A stretch of DNA of 64,000 nt, from NCBI RefSeq assembly GCF_900230185.1, contig NZ_OCSR01000002.1:1054001-1118000 (forward strand), in the 5' to 3' direction. A model generated the notes under the pieces. It searched no databases. It saw only the letters and a list, made by a program, of their open reading frames with translations, and was not told the origin of the DNA. Source of the DNA: Burkholderia sp. OK233. Lineage in GTDB: Bacteria; Pseudomonadota; Gammaproteobacteria; Burkholderiales; Burkholderiaceae. Positions within the stretch are counted from its first letter, which is position 1. Every line of letters starts with the position of its first letter. Position numbers and translations under genes: made by a program. Shown piece after piece: positions 44,675-53,817 of the stretch.

Positions 44675-45631
44675 TCACAGATGAATGGGATCCTCTACCT
44701 GCATCAGCTTGCGGATCTCGTCATCCGACACGCTGAACTGCGGGGAGATTTTCAGTTCGGTACCCAGCCGGGCCTCGTCCTCGTCCATCTTGAAACCGAG
44801 CGACTTGGTCGCCTCGAATATGACACCGCCGGGCGTGCGCACATAGGTGGATTCGAAGTAGCCGCGATTCTTGCGGTCCGAGAAATCGGTGAAGCCGATC
44901 CCCTCGGTATCGAACTTGATGCGCGCCTGCGCATCGTAGTCCGGCACGTCGAACGCGCCGTGGTGAACCGTACCCTGGCCGAGCGTCCATGTGCCCTGCC
45001 GAAGATCCGGCTCGTGCAGGACGTCGATACGCCGTCCCGCTCCACCCTCGCCCGCCTCGTAGCGAGTGAACTTGCCGTCGGTCGCCGTCTTGCGCAGATA
45101 CCACGCCTGCTGCATGAAAATTTCCATGTCCTCCAGCTCGCGCACAGTGGCCGTCCAGTTATGGAAGCCGCGCACCGCGTGCTGCTCTGGCACATACTCG
45201 GATTTCCACGGCTTGCGCGTGTCCGTCGAATCCTCGACCACCTCAAAGTCGATGCCCGCATGCACCACTCGCAGGTACATCTCGCCGAAGCGCTCCGACC
45301 TGCCGACGACCTTGACGCGGTTGCGCTCGAAGTGTTCGCTCCAGAAGTCGAGCGATCCAGCCGGGACCGAATAGGCGATTGAGCTGAATTGTCCCGAACC
45401 CTTGCGGCCGACGATACCCGTGCGGCGCATCGGAAACGTGGTCATCACGGTACCAGGTGTGCCATCCGCATCACTGAAGTACAGGTGATAGATCGGAATC
45501 TTTCCGTCGTAGAACAGGGTTTGCTTGATAAAGCGTTGCCCGATCACTTTTACGAAGAAATCGGCGTCGCCCTGGGCTGTCTCCGTACACAGCGTGATGT
45601 GGTGGAGCCCTCGAATCAGTTGAGATCCCAT
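44675..45631 (-). CDS. Hydroquinone 1,2-dioxygenase, PcpA/LinE/MhqO type (VOC fold)
   Basis: The 318-residue protein has two vicinal-oxygen-chelate modules. The metal ligands of PcpA (His, His, Glu) have clear counterparts: His11 in GLHHITL, His224 in TVHHGAFDV and Glu273 in IFEATKS. The family opens the ring of hydroquinone or chlorohydroquinones between a hydroxylated carbon and its neighbour, using Fe(II) and O2. An AGGGGAC ribosome site precedes the ATG. It is the key enzyme of the cluster; the LysR gene lies just upstream on the same strand. Substituted hydroquinones are also possible substrates. Confidence 0.92.
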   Translation of the reverse strand: MGSQLIRGLHHITLCTETAQGDADFFVKVIGQRFIKQTLFYDGKIPIYHLYFSDADGTPGTVMTTFPMRRTGIVGRKGSGQFSSIAYSVPAGSLDFWSEHFERNRVKVVGRSERFGEMYLRVVHAGIDFEVVEDSTDTRKPWKSEYVPEQHAVRGFHNWTATVRELEDMEIFMQQAWYLRKTATDGKFTRYEAGEGGAGRRIDVLHEPDLRQGTWTLGQGTVHHGAFDVPDYDAQARIKFDTEGIGFTDFSDRKNRGYFESTYVRTPGGVIFEATKSLGFKMDEDEARLGTELKISPQFSVSDDEIRKLMQVEDPIHL

Positions 45632-45826
45632 TGTTGTCCCCTTGGTAAAAGTCAGTCTGCCAGGTGGCGTCCGTTGCCCACTGGAACATACAGACCTGAA
45701 GCGGAGTATGGGACGTGCGTCAGCGGACCGCCATAGCCAACCGACTATAGGCCGAATGCCAAAATTGCATGGGGCCCAGATGGGGCGCTGGCAGCGGGCG
45801 TGATACAGCCCGCGCTTCTTACAGGG

Positions 45827-46765
45827 CTACTCCCCTGAGTCGCCGTGGGGGTCAGCGAGGAGTTCGTAGACGAGATCACGAAACCAGCGGTTCGCAGGAT
45901 CTTTGTGAAACCGCTCATGCCAGAACTGGCGCACGAGGAAACCCGCGACCTCGAAGGGAAGCTCAAGCACCTGCGCACCGACCAGTTGGCCGACCTGGAT
46001 GCCGGCCCGCCGGGGCAAGGTGAACAGCGCGTCGGAACTGGGCAGCGTCGTCAGCACGGACAGAAAGTTCGGCACGGTCACCGCGAATCTGGCGGCGGGG
46101 ATAGAGTTGAGCAGGAACTGTTCGAGCGCCTCATAGCCGGCCGGCATCGGCGTCACAAGCGCATGTGGCGATGAGAGATAGGAGTCGCGAGTCAGCGTCC
46201 CGCGGATCACAGGATGGTCGCGGCGGGCAAGGCAGACATAATCGGAGTAGTAAAGCCTGCGCTGGTAGAACGGTGACCGGCTGATCGCAAAACTCCCAAC
46301 CGCCAGATCGACTTCGCCGTCTTCGAGCGCGCTCTCGACGCCCGCCTTTGTCGCGCAGGTTGCCCGCACAAGGATTCCTGGCGCGTGCATCGCCATATAT
46401 TGAAGCAGTCTGGGCAAGAGAAGCGCGACGCCGACATCGGTGCCGATGAAGCTGAAAGTGCGCTGCGAAGTCTGTGGATCGAAATGCTCCGGATTCTCCA
46501 AGGCGTCCTGCATTAGCTGGAGCACCGCGGCGATTTTGGGCGCCAGCTCCCGCGCGCGCGGCGTAGGCGACATGCCGGTCGAGGTCCGCACGAACAGCGG
46601 ATCCCCGAAATGGCGGCGTAGCTTGCCAAGCGACTGGCTGACCAGAGGCTGGCTCATGCTGAGACTGTCGCCCGCGAGCGTAAGGCTACCCTTGCGCAGT
46701 ACCGCGTCAAACACGACGAGCAGGCGCAGATCGAGCGAAGCAGCCGGACCACTGGGTGTCGTCAC
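45827..46765 (-). CDS. LysR-family transcriptional regulator (NahR/LinR/PcpR-like)
   Basis: The 312-residue protein has an N-terminal winged HTH (LRLLVVFDAVLRKGSLTLAGDSLSMSQPLVSQSLGKLRRHFGDPLF) and a C-terminal inducer-binding domain. The start is GTG with GGAG 8 nt upstream. It is read away from the flavin monooxygenase gene and towards the dioxygenase gene, so it likely controls both arms of the catabolic cluster through the 46766-47055 gap. LysR proteins of this group respond to aromatic effectors; the inducer here is probably the starting aromatic or hydroquinone. Confidence 0.92.
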   Translation of the reverse strand: MTTPSGPAASLDLRLLVVFDAVLRKGSLTLAGDSLSMSQPLVSQSLGKLRRHFGDPLFVRTSTGMSPTPRARELAPKIAAVLQLMQDALENPEHFDPQTSQRTFSFIGTDVGVALLLPRLLQYMAMHAPGILVRATCATKAGVESALEDGEVDLAVGSFAISRSPFYQRRLYYSDYVCLARRDHPVIRGTLTRDSYLSSPHALVTPMPAGYEALEQFLLNSIPAARFAVTVPNFLSVLTTLPSSDALFTLPRRAGIQVGQLVGAQVLELPFEVAGFLVRQFWHERFHKDPANRWFRDLVYELLADPHGDSGE

Positions 46766-47055
46766 GACGGGGCTCCATTAGTGCGTTGAATGCAGAATGA
46801 ATGTACCGACCCACACGGCACTTCGTCAATCGCCGCTGCAGTGGCAGCGACACGGCGCATCGGAAGCCGGCACGCCGACCCATTAGGTTTTCGCATGGGA
46901 CGCATGCGATCGACGGTATCGACGCGATGGTGACGTGTCGTTATCTTGTGGCCCAAGCACTGCTCGCTGCGGGTTTGTCTCCACGGGGGGGCTGCGGCCC
47001 CGGCGTCAGTTGCGCCCCCATCGAGATGATTCAAACACCCAGGAAGGACTGCAGA
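46766..47055. promoter_or_regulatory. Divergent regulatory region between the LysR gene and the monooxygenase gene
   Basis: About 290 nt between the GTG of the leftward regulator and the ATG of the rightward monooxygenase. A GCATGGGACGCATGCGATCG stretch (about 46892-46911) contains interrupted GCAT/ATGC symmetry, and a GGGGGGCTGCGGCCCC hairpin lies at about 46985. These are candidates for LysR binding or leader structure, but no definite T-N11-A box could be assigned. AGGAAGGA serves as ribosome site for the monooxygenase. Confidence 0.45.
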
Positions 47056-48264
47056 ATGAAACACGATTCGAGAATCGCGATAGTCGGTGGAGGCCCGGTC
47101 GGGCTCACGACTGCCCTCACCCTGTCGCGCCGAGGCGTTCCTTGCGTCGTGTACGAGGGCGGTACGACGGTTCCTAAGGAACAGCGCGGCGCCGCATTCC
47201 ATCCGCCGACGCTGGAGATCCTGCGCGAGCTTGGCCTTGAATCTGCCCTGATGAGCAAGGGCGTGCGGATTCCCGTGTGGCAAATGCGTGACCGCATCGA
47301 CGGTGTGTACGCGGAATTTGATCTGGGCCTGCTCGCCTACGTGACCGACTTTCCGTTTCGCTATCATCTGCCGCAGCATTATCTGAGCAGCATGCTGCTT
47401 GATGCGCTGCGCGAACGACCGGACGTCGAGCTGCGATTCGGCGAGCCGGTGGATTCAGTCTGGACCGACGGTGCAGCCGCACGCCTGACTATCTCGACGA
47501 GTAACGGTTCGCACCAGGTCGAAGTGCCGTGGATCGTCGGCGCTGACGGTGCGCACAGCAGGGTTCGCCAGAGCGCGGGCTTCGCGTTTGAAGGCTTTAC
47601 GTGGCCGGAGAAGTTCCTGGTCACGAATGTCGCGTACCCGCTCGAACGGTTCGGGTTCACGGGCACCGCGTACGTGTCCGATCCGGACGCCTGGGCGGTC
47701 GTGCTCAAGCTCTACGACGACGCGCGTGATGACCTATGGCGGATCGCGATGCCCGCGGATCCGGATGTCGCGGACGAGACCCTGCTGGCCCCGGAAAATC
47801 TGCAGGCCCGTCTTCGCGAGGTACTCGGTTCGGACGTCGAGTTGCCGGTCGCATATTCAGGAACCTATCGTGTGCACCAACGCGTTGCGGATACCTTCGT
47901 CAAGGGAAGAGTCGCGCTTGCCGGGGACGCCGCTCACATCAACAATCCGATCGGTGGGTTCGGTCTGAATGGCGGGATTCACGATGCCTTCAGCCTCGGC
48001 AACAAGCTCGCGGACGTCTGGAATCGCCTCCGCGGTCACGAAGCCATCGAACTCTATTCGCGGCAGCGTCGGACGGTTGCTTTGGAGGTAGTGCAGAAAA
48101 ACAGCATCCAGAACAAGAGGGCGATGGAAGAACGCGACCCGGCTATCCGGCGCAGCAACCATGCAACCATGCGCGGGATTTCGCGGGATCCGGACAAGGC
48201 ACGGGAATTCCTGCTGGAGAGTTCGATGATTTCCTCGATTCGCCGCGCAGAGCAAATTACGTAA
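47056..48264 (+). CDS. FAD-dependent aromatic monooxygenase
   Basis: The 402-residue protein has the three flavoprotein hydroxylase fingerprints: GGGPVG in RIAIVGGGPVGLTTAL at the start, the DG motif (IVGADGAHSRVRQSAG) near residue 165, and GDAAH (VALAGDAAHINNPIGGFGLNGGIHDAFSLGNKL) near residue 295. It lacks the thioredoxin-like C-terminal extension of MhpA-type enzymes. It uses NAD(P)H and O2 to hydroxylate a phenolic ring. The context suggests it makes hydroquinone, for instance by para- or ipso-hydroxylation of a 4-substituted phenol. The ATG at 47056 has AGGAAGGA upstream; the frame extends further back without support. Confidence 0.9.
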   Translation: MKHDSRIAIVGGGPVGLTTALTLSRRGVPCVVYEGGTTVPKEQRGAAFHPPTLEILRELGLESALMSKGVRIPVWQMRDRIDGVYAEFDLGLLAYVTDFPFRYHLPQHYLSSMLLDALRERPDVELRFGEPVDSVWTDGAAARLTISTSNGSHQVEVPWIVGADGAHSRVRQSAGFAFEGFTWPEKFLVTNVAYPLERFGFTGTAYVSDPDAWAVVLKLYDDARDDLWRIAMPADPDVADETLLAPENLQARLREVLGSDVELPVAYSGTYRVHQRVADTFVKGRVALAGDAAHINNPIGGFGLNGGIHDAFSLGNKLADVWNRLRGHEAIELYSRQRRTVALEVVQKNSIQNKRAMEERDPAIRRSNHATMRGISRDPDKAREFLLESSMISSIRRAEQIT

Positions 48265-48741
48265 GTTGAGCACCCACAGTGCAGGCTCGGTCGGCGCCTG
48301 GACCACTGGCGCATTTCTACTGATCGCCTGAGGCAGCATGACCATGTGAGTGACGGCATTCTGCTGATTAACAACTGGATGTGATCTTCGTACTACAGAG
48401 TTGCATGTCCACCACCAATCGTCAGATTTATGGATTTGGACTGCTTACAAATTCAGATGACTGACGCGATAGTGAGATTTGCGTTAATTCAGAACACGAA
48501 CGTGGAATAACTCCTGATCCAGCTGATACACGTTGAAGTAAGTGCAAGACCGGAAACTGTGTGGGTTCGCCGATCCGGAAACCGCGGCAAGAATCACGAC
48601 GTCGCGGCACTCTGACAGGTTCCGTCCAGTCTGGGAAATGCTGCCGCGAATGTGACAGGGCAACTGCGGTTTGTCCTGCAAGTTGCATGGTGAAGTCGAA
48701 CTATGAGGCCTCGAAAAAGATGGCCATATCTGGAGGAGACA
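48265..48741. other. Intergenic region between the monooxygenase and AAHS transporter genes
   Basis: About 480 nt, too long for simple operon spacing, so a second promoter for the transporter-porin pair is likely. Short frames on both strands have no recognisable domain. No terminator with a T-run was seen. GGAGGAGAC precedes the transporter ATG. Confidence 0.4.
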
Positions 48742-50088
48742 ATGAAATTCGAGCTACAGGAAACGGTAAGCGAAAGCCCAATGAGCAGGTTTCAGGTGGC
48801 TGCAGTTGTGCTTTGCATCGCGTTGAACATGCTGGACGGGTTTGACGTGCTAGCGATGGCCTTCACCGCACCGCACGTCGCAGCCGATTGGCATCTGACG
48901 GGAAAGCAGGTAGGGCTGCTGTTGAGCGCGGGGCTCTTTGGTATGGGTGCAGGTTCGCTGCTCATCGCTCCCCTGGCCGATTACGTGGGGCGGCGACCCA
49001 TCATCCTGATCTCGCTGCTGACTATCTCCGGCGGAATGCTGCTGTCCGCAATAGCGCAGAATGTGTTCCAGCTTGCAGCGACGCGGATCATCAGCGGCTT
49101 GGGGATTGGCAGCCTGCTGGCGAGCCTCATGGTGATCACGTCCGAATACGCGTCGAACCGGTGGCGTAGTGCTGCGGTCAGCATGGAAGCGGCTGGATAT
49201 GCGCTCGGTGCGACGATCGGGGGCGCCATTTCCGGCGTGTTGTTAGCACATTTCGACTGGCGCAGCGTGTTCGTATTCGGGGGGCTGACCACCGCGGCCA
49301 TGATTCCCCTGGCGCTGGTCTATCTTCCCGAGTCGCTCGATTTCATCCTGGCGCGCCGGCCGCGCAACGCTTTGCCGAGGATCAACGCAATCCTCGCTCG
49401 CATGGATCGAGCGCAGGTCGACGAATTGCCACCGCCGCCAAGCAACCTGGAACTCAACGAGCGCGCCGTGGGTTTGCGGAGCCTCTTCTCAGGAAAACTG
49501 GCGTTGAGAACGTGCATGATCTGGTTAACGTTCTTTCTCGCGATGGCCAGCCTGTACTTTGTGCTGAGCTGGACGCCCAAGCTGTTCGTGCAGATGGGAA
49601 TGTCGGCCGCGCAGGGCTTGACATTAGGCGTATTGCTAAATGTCGGCGGCATTGTCGGCTCGACAGCGTTCAGCTTGCTTGCCGCACGTATCCGTCTGCG
49701 AACGCTGCTGGTGATGTATCTGGCAACGAGTGCGGCGCTGCTGGTGCTATTCGGCGCCGTTGCCTCGTCACTTGACATCGCCATGCCGGTTGCAGTCGTG
49801 ATAGGTGCAGGAATCTCGGGATGCATCGGCGGCATCTATGCGCTAACTCCAACGCTTTATCCGGCCCGGGCACGGACAACCGGCATGGGTTTGGCAATCG
49901 GCATAGGGCGGATCGGTGCGGTAGTGGCACCTTTCTCAGCAGGCCTGCTGGTCGACGCTGGCTGGCACGTGCCTTCTCTCTACTTCCTGTTCGCAGTGCC
50001 GCTGCTGGCCGCGCTCGTAACGGTCACGGTGATCTGCAACGAGCTGTCGCGTACCGATTTTGGACGCACACCGATCACTGCGACGTGA
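48742..50088 (+). CDS. MFS transporter, aromatic acid:H+ symporter (AAHS) type
   Basis: The 448-residue protein has about 12 membrane helices. It carries the AAHS-type start NMLDGFDVLAMAFTAPHVAADW, the loop motif APLADYVGRRPIIL and RIISGLGIGSLLASLMVITSEYASNRWR. Relatives such as PcaK, BenK and MhbT import benzoates and hydroxybenzoates by proton symport. A GGAGGAGACA ribosome site is directly upstream, nearly identical to that of the porin gene that follows. It implies that the substrate is a carboxylated aromatic. Confidence 0.92.
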   Translation: MKFELQETVSESPMSRFQVAAVVLCIALNMLDGFDVLAMAFTAPHVAADWHLTGKQVGLLLSAGLFGMGAGSLLIAPLADYVGRRPIILISLLTISGGMLLSAIAQNVFQLAATRIISGLGIGSLLASLMVITSEYASNRWRSAAVSMEAAGYALGATIGGAISGVLLAHFDWRSVFVFGGLTTAAMIPLALVYLPESLDFILARRPRNALPRINAILARMDRAQVDELPPPPSNLELNERAVGLRSLFSGKLALRTCMIWLTFFLAMASLYFVLSWTPKLFVQMGMSAAQGLTLGVLLNVGGIVGSTAFSLLAARIRLRTLLVMYLATSAALLVLFGAVASSLDIAMPVAVVIGAGISGCIGGIYALTPTLYPARARTTGMGLAIGIGRIGAVVAPFSAGLLVDAGWHVPSLYFLFAVPLLAALVTVTVICNELSRTDFGRTPITAT

Positions 50089-50250
50089 CGCTAGCCGGCA
50101 GTCTCTGCCGCACCAAGGCCATCAGGATCGGTGCCAGCCAGAAGACGGAGTGCGGTCGCGAACATGTGTTAGCTCTCTCGCTGGACGCCTAATGGAACCA
50201 GTGGTCAAGCGATGTTTCTTTTTGTCCATGTCAAAAAAATCGAGGAGACA

Positions 50251-51333
50251 ATGATGCTGAGATGTTCCATTTTTGCGGGGCTGATGCTGGGTTCCTGCGT
50301 GGCATATGCCCAGAGCAGTGTGACGCTGTACGGTATCATCGATACGGGCGTCGAGTATTACAACAACGCCGGCCCGGGGAAAGGGAGTTTCGTCGGCATG
50401 CCGACGGTGACCGGCGAAGTGGCATCACGCTTCGGCCTGAAAGGCGTGGAAGATCTCGGTGGGGGCAACAAGGCCTTCTTCAATCTGGAGAGTGGCTTCC
50501 AACCGGGCACCGGCAATCTAAACTATGGTGGCCGCCTGTTCGGGCGCCTGGCGAATGTGGGTCTGAGCAATTCGTATGGTGCGTTGACGCTCGGCAGGCA
50601 GTACAACATGACGGCGTACGCGCTGTTTGATGCCGATGTCCTCGGGCCGGCGATCCATTCGCTCGCTTCCTTCGATTCGTATATGGCCAATGCGCGCGAC
50701 GATAATGCCATCGGCTACATGGGCAAATTTTCCAATGTGACGATCGGGGGGACCTACAGTTTCGGGCGCGATGCCGCAGGACCGGCTGGTCCGTCCGCGA
50801 CGAACTGCCCGGGCCAGGTGGCGGGCAATTTCCAGGCATGCAAGCAATACACTGCACTGCTCAAGTATACGGCGGCGAATTTCGGTCTTGCAGCGTCGTA
50901 TGACAACATGCGAGGCGGCCCGGGAGCCGCCGCTCCATTAGCCAGCAGCGCCTATACCGACGCTCACGCTATCGTCGACGGTTACTTCGTCGTAGGAAGC
51001 GTTAAGGTAGCCGGCGGCTGGATCCACCGCAACCTGTCGGCCGCCACCGCTAGCACACAGTACAACCTGTATTTCCTCGGCGCAAACTACAGGCCAGTTG
51101 CCACGCTTTCTCTTGACGCGCAGGTCGTCAAGTATATCCAGAAGGACGTGACGAGCTCCGCCATGCTGGTTGCACGGGCTACGTATTCACTGTCCAAGCG
51201 CACCTCGGTCTATTCCTCGGTGGGCTACCTGCTCAACGGCGCGAAGGGTACGGCCTCCATTGCTGCCGCCGGCACAGTGACGACAGGGGCCAACCAGTTC
51301 GGCGCTATGTTCGGCATCCAGCAGCTGTTTTGA
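50251..51333 (+). CDS. Outer-membrane porin (Burkholderia OmpC/OpcP-like)
   Basis: The 360-residue product has a signal peptide of about 20 residues ending CVAYA before QSSVTLYGIIDTGVEYY, the typical first strand of beta-proteobacterial general porins. ASRFGLKGVEDLGGGNKAFFNLESGF and GLSNSYGALTLGRQYN follow. The last residue is Phe, as expected for outer-membrane beta-barrels. GAGGAGACA is upstream of the ATG. It follows the AAHS transporter and probably admits the aromatic substrate. Last gene of the catabolic block. Confidence 0.93.
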   Translation: MMLRCSIFAGLMLGSCVAYAQSSVTLYGIIDTGVEYYNNAGPGKGSFVGMPTVTGEVASRFGLKGVEDLGGGNKAFFNLESGFQPGTGNLNYGGRLFGRLANVGLSNSYGALTLGRQYNMTAYALFDADVLGPAIHSLASFDSYMANARDDNAIGYMGKFSNVTIGGTYSFGRDAAGPAGPSATNCPGQVAGNFQACKQYTALLKYTAANFGLAASYDNMRGGPGAAAPLASSAYTDAHAIVDGYFVVGSVKVAGGWIHRNLSAATASTQYNLYFLGANYRPVATLSLDAQVVKYIQKDVTSSAMLVARATYSLSKRTSVYSSVGYLLNGAKGTASIAAAGTVTTGANQFGAMFGIQQLF

Positions 51334-51431
51334 GACAAGCTGCTGATGACCCAGGGTGCACTCAGGATACGGGCTTTTTCGCACGTCAGCGGTCCGGAAA
51401 ACCTTGTCCGATAAGGCCGCTTCTCTCTATG

Positions 51432-51685
51432 TGAACCGCCCCGGGAATCGTGGAGGCTCCAACTCTTGAGAGAATGGAGCTATGAACAAGTCGAACAAGT
51501 TTTCTACTGAAGTCCGCGAACGTGCTGTGCGCATGGTGCAAGGGCATCGGGGCGAGTATCCCTCACAGTGGGCAGCGATCGAATCCATCGCCACCAAGAT
51601 CGGCTGTACGAGCCAGACGCTGCTGGGATGGGTCAAGCGGGAAGAAGTCGATAGCGGTGAGCGTGAGGGCGTCACCACGTCGGAA
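51432..51685 (+). mobile_element. IS3-family element, left end only (second copy)
   Basis: Begins TGAACCGCCCCGGGAATCG, matching the ends of the element at 13507-14296, and includes the orfA start at 51482 (MNKSNKFSTEVRERAVRMV to LLGWVKREEVDSGEREGVTTSE). The match ends at about 51685, after which unrelated DNA follows, so orfB and the right end are missing. Unlike the first copy, orfA here has no frameshift up to the break. It marks the boundary between the catabolic cluster and the island-like region. Confidence 0.85.
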
Positions 51686-52041
51686 CGTGCCCCTTTGAAT
51701 GCGCTGGCGAGAGCAGTTTTATCTACGCCGTTCTTCGGGGCGGCGTATGCCAAGGCCAAGAGATTCTCCGTGTCTCCTGCGAGAACGCGAATGAAATCCG
51801 CCAAGGTTGGCTGTGCCTCGGCATCGAGCGCAAAGACATTCGGTCCGTTTGCGTCGGATAGCCACGTCGCTCTGCGAATCGCGAGGTGTCGAACAGCCGC
51901 CGACCGGAACTTTGCATTTTGCTGGTCGATGGCTGTCATTTCCCGTACGGCTTCTTCGAGATGCGGAAGCAAGCCGGCAATGGCAGGCAACCGATCGTAG
52001 TTGAGCGGACGCGGTGGCATAAGCAGATGGTCCATCATCAT
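51686..52041 (-). pseudogene. 3'-truncated gene of unknown function at the IS3 junction
   Basis: A minus-strand frame starting at ATGATGATG (52041) encodes MMMDHLLMPPRPLNYDRLP, then IAGLLPHLEEAVREMTAIDQQNAKFR and TLADFIRVLAGDTENLLALAYAAPKNG. It then runs into the IS3 fragment at about 51685, so the natural C terminus is lost. The composition looks like real protein, but I do not recognise the family. A second frame (51719-52246) begins upstream and overlaps it; its first 70 codons (MRGYGARLLAIPLAEAEHAD...) may be a coupled upstream gene or the same gene after a frameshift. Confidence 0.45.
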
Positions 52042-52246
52042 GATGGCCGATGCTGAACTGAAGCATAAGAAGGTTGGCGGCGTCTATCCTACCCTGCCAA
52101 CCATTATTGTCACTCTCCTCAGCGTCTCCAAACTCAACGATTTCCCTCAAAGGAGCGGTTGAGCCCCAAAATCGCTTCCATAGGTTGTCAGCGTGCTCTG
52201 CTTCAGCCAACGGAATGGCAAGGAGGCGTGCGCCATATCCACGCAT

Positions 52247-52648
52247 TACCCACCACCTCGTAACTACCGCTGCTTATCATTGTTGACTGCGGCTGTTGCC
52301 GGTTGCCTTGGATAGCAGCCAACCAGTTTCCGGCATAAGAGGCGACCCGATCGCCGTCCCCTCGGACAAATCACGACATAACCCCGTGGTTTTTCCGTTT
52401 CAGCAGGCGCCGTATCGGGCAGCATCCACTCAACTCGTGCCGGGCGCTCTTCAGCACTCCTTCTGTGGCGGGCGCGACCGAAACGCTCTGAACGCAGTCA
52501 CGGGCATACGTCTGGCTGGCCGAGCCCTATCAGGTGTCGCCAGACGCGACCCGGCCGCCGCCAAGACACGCCCCCCCACGTTTTCGCAACCCGGCGAGGC
52601 CCGCCGTCCGGCGCCGACGCGCCGCCACGTCCCGGGTCTCCGTCAGCC
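52247..52648. other. Stretch without a clear gene
   Basis: Only short frames with low-complexity, Arg/Pro/Ala-rich translations occur on both strands, for example 52296-52652. No domain, ribosome site or repeat stands out. It lies between the IS3 junction and the small HTH gene. Confidence 0.4.
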
Positions 52649-52861
52649 GTGAAAGCGGATTCAGGTGACGCGTTTCGGCTAGGTGCTCGGGCGAGAGGCG
52701 TGCATACACGCGAACGCTTTGCCGAACTCGTCGGCCTGCCCATCGGGGTCGTCGGCTTTACCAACAAGGGCTATATCCCAACCGTTTCGATCTGCAAGTA
52801 CAGCCTGGTCAATCTTGAGCTGTTACGCAAACGATGCCTTGAGCGAGAATTCGCAACGTAA
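52649..52861 (+). CDS. AlpA/excisionase-like small DNA-binding protein
   Basis: The 70-residue frame starts at GTG and contains RERFAELVGLPIGVVGFTNKGYIPTVSICKYSLVNLELLRKRCLE. This matches the pattern of short MerR/AlpA-type helix-turn-helix proteins common on plasmids and integrative elements, where a HTH is followed by G-Y-I/L-P-T-V and a K-Y-x-x-V-N-L wing. The wing tryptophan usual in V-x-x-W is replaced by V-G-F. Such proteins regulate excision or element genes. The N-terminal 18 residues are weakly supported, so the true start may lie further in. Confidence 0.6.
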   Translation: MKADSGDAFRLGARARGVHTRERFAELVGLPIGVVGFTNKGYIPTVSICKYSLVNLELLRKRCLEREFAT

Positions 52862-53577
52862 GCGGTATTCGCCGCTGGCAGGCAGCGCTCAGAGCAGCTT
52901 CACGGCAGCCCGGCGAGCTGATGTCGATTCATGACCGGGACGATTTCGCATGCCATGTGCGTGGCGGTATGGCCGCCTAAGCCTGGGTCCGTTGCACGGT
53001 GTTCATACAGTCGCGGCATTGTCCCGGTCCCTGTGCACGGACGGTTCGCGCCTGATCGATGCAATCTGAAACTGGTTTCGCCGAGATTCCTCACGCCTGC
53101 CGTCCCATCGTCCAACGTGGCGAACCCTTCTCTGACGTTCCAGCTGTACGTACTTCCCCAAACGCAAAAGCATACCGCTCGCGGTCAGACATATCGTTGA
53201 ACGTCTGCGGCCGGCATCCGGTTGTGCAATGTTCGCGGATTCACGTAAAGCGGCCGGCTCCGCACCGGCCGGACCGATTTGCGTCATGTCCGCGAGCATG
53301 GTCGTTCGCCATCCCCTTTTTGCCCGGCTTGCAAGGCGCCTCCCTGCGCTGCGCTCCGGGCCCGCGCTTTCGTGCTAGCGCATCGAGCCGCCAACAGCGT
53401 CTCGCCCCCTCGGGCATCAATCCCTGGCGCAACACCTCGACCCCGTAACCACCCAGTCAGGTGAAGGCCGCCAAACGGCCTCCACATTCGCGCTCGCCGC
53501 GCGGCGTTTCATCCCGGTCAAACCCGATGCCTGGCATTCACCAGTCTCCGGCGTCCCCGCCCGACACCCGCGACCGT
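52862..53577. other. Stretch without a clear gene before the inverted repeat
   Basis: About 700 nt with several overlapping short frames on both strands (for example minus 53241-53435 and 53284-53487), none with a recognisable domain. A small hairpin AGGCCGCCAAACGGCCT lies at about 53466-53482. The composition is GC-rich and the segment may be leader DNA of the element genes that follow. Confidence 0.4.
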
Positions 53578-53669
53578 AGCCGATGACGGGCGTACGTCAA
53601 GGGGCGAGGGACCGTGTTGCCCGCACCCCTCCCTCGCCTTTTTTCCTTGACGTACGCCCGTCATCGGCT
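53578..53669. repeat. Large near-perfect inverted repeat upstream of the DUF932 gene
   Basis: The left arm 53578-53602 (starting AGCCGATGACGGG, 25 nt) pairs perfectly with 53645-53669. An inner arm GGCGAGGGA (53603-53611) pairs with 53630-53638. Six T residues (53639-53644) bulge on the right, and an 18-nt loop closes the structure. Total stem is 34 bp. The T-run is inside the stem, so it is not a standard terminator. It could be an origin-of-transfer or replication-type hairpin, or a protein-binding structure, on the mobile element. Confidence 0.75.
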
Positions 53670-53817
53670 CCTTGAGTCGCACGGGCGCGAACTCAGGAGA
53701 CCGGCGGCAGCAAAGCCAACCCCGGGTTCCACCAGGACCAAACCAACCCCTACAGCGGGGCGGATCTTGGAGCCCGGTAGCACAACACCGATCAACCCTT
53801 TGTTTTGGAGTTATGCC

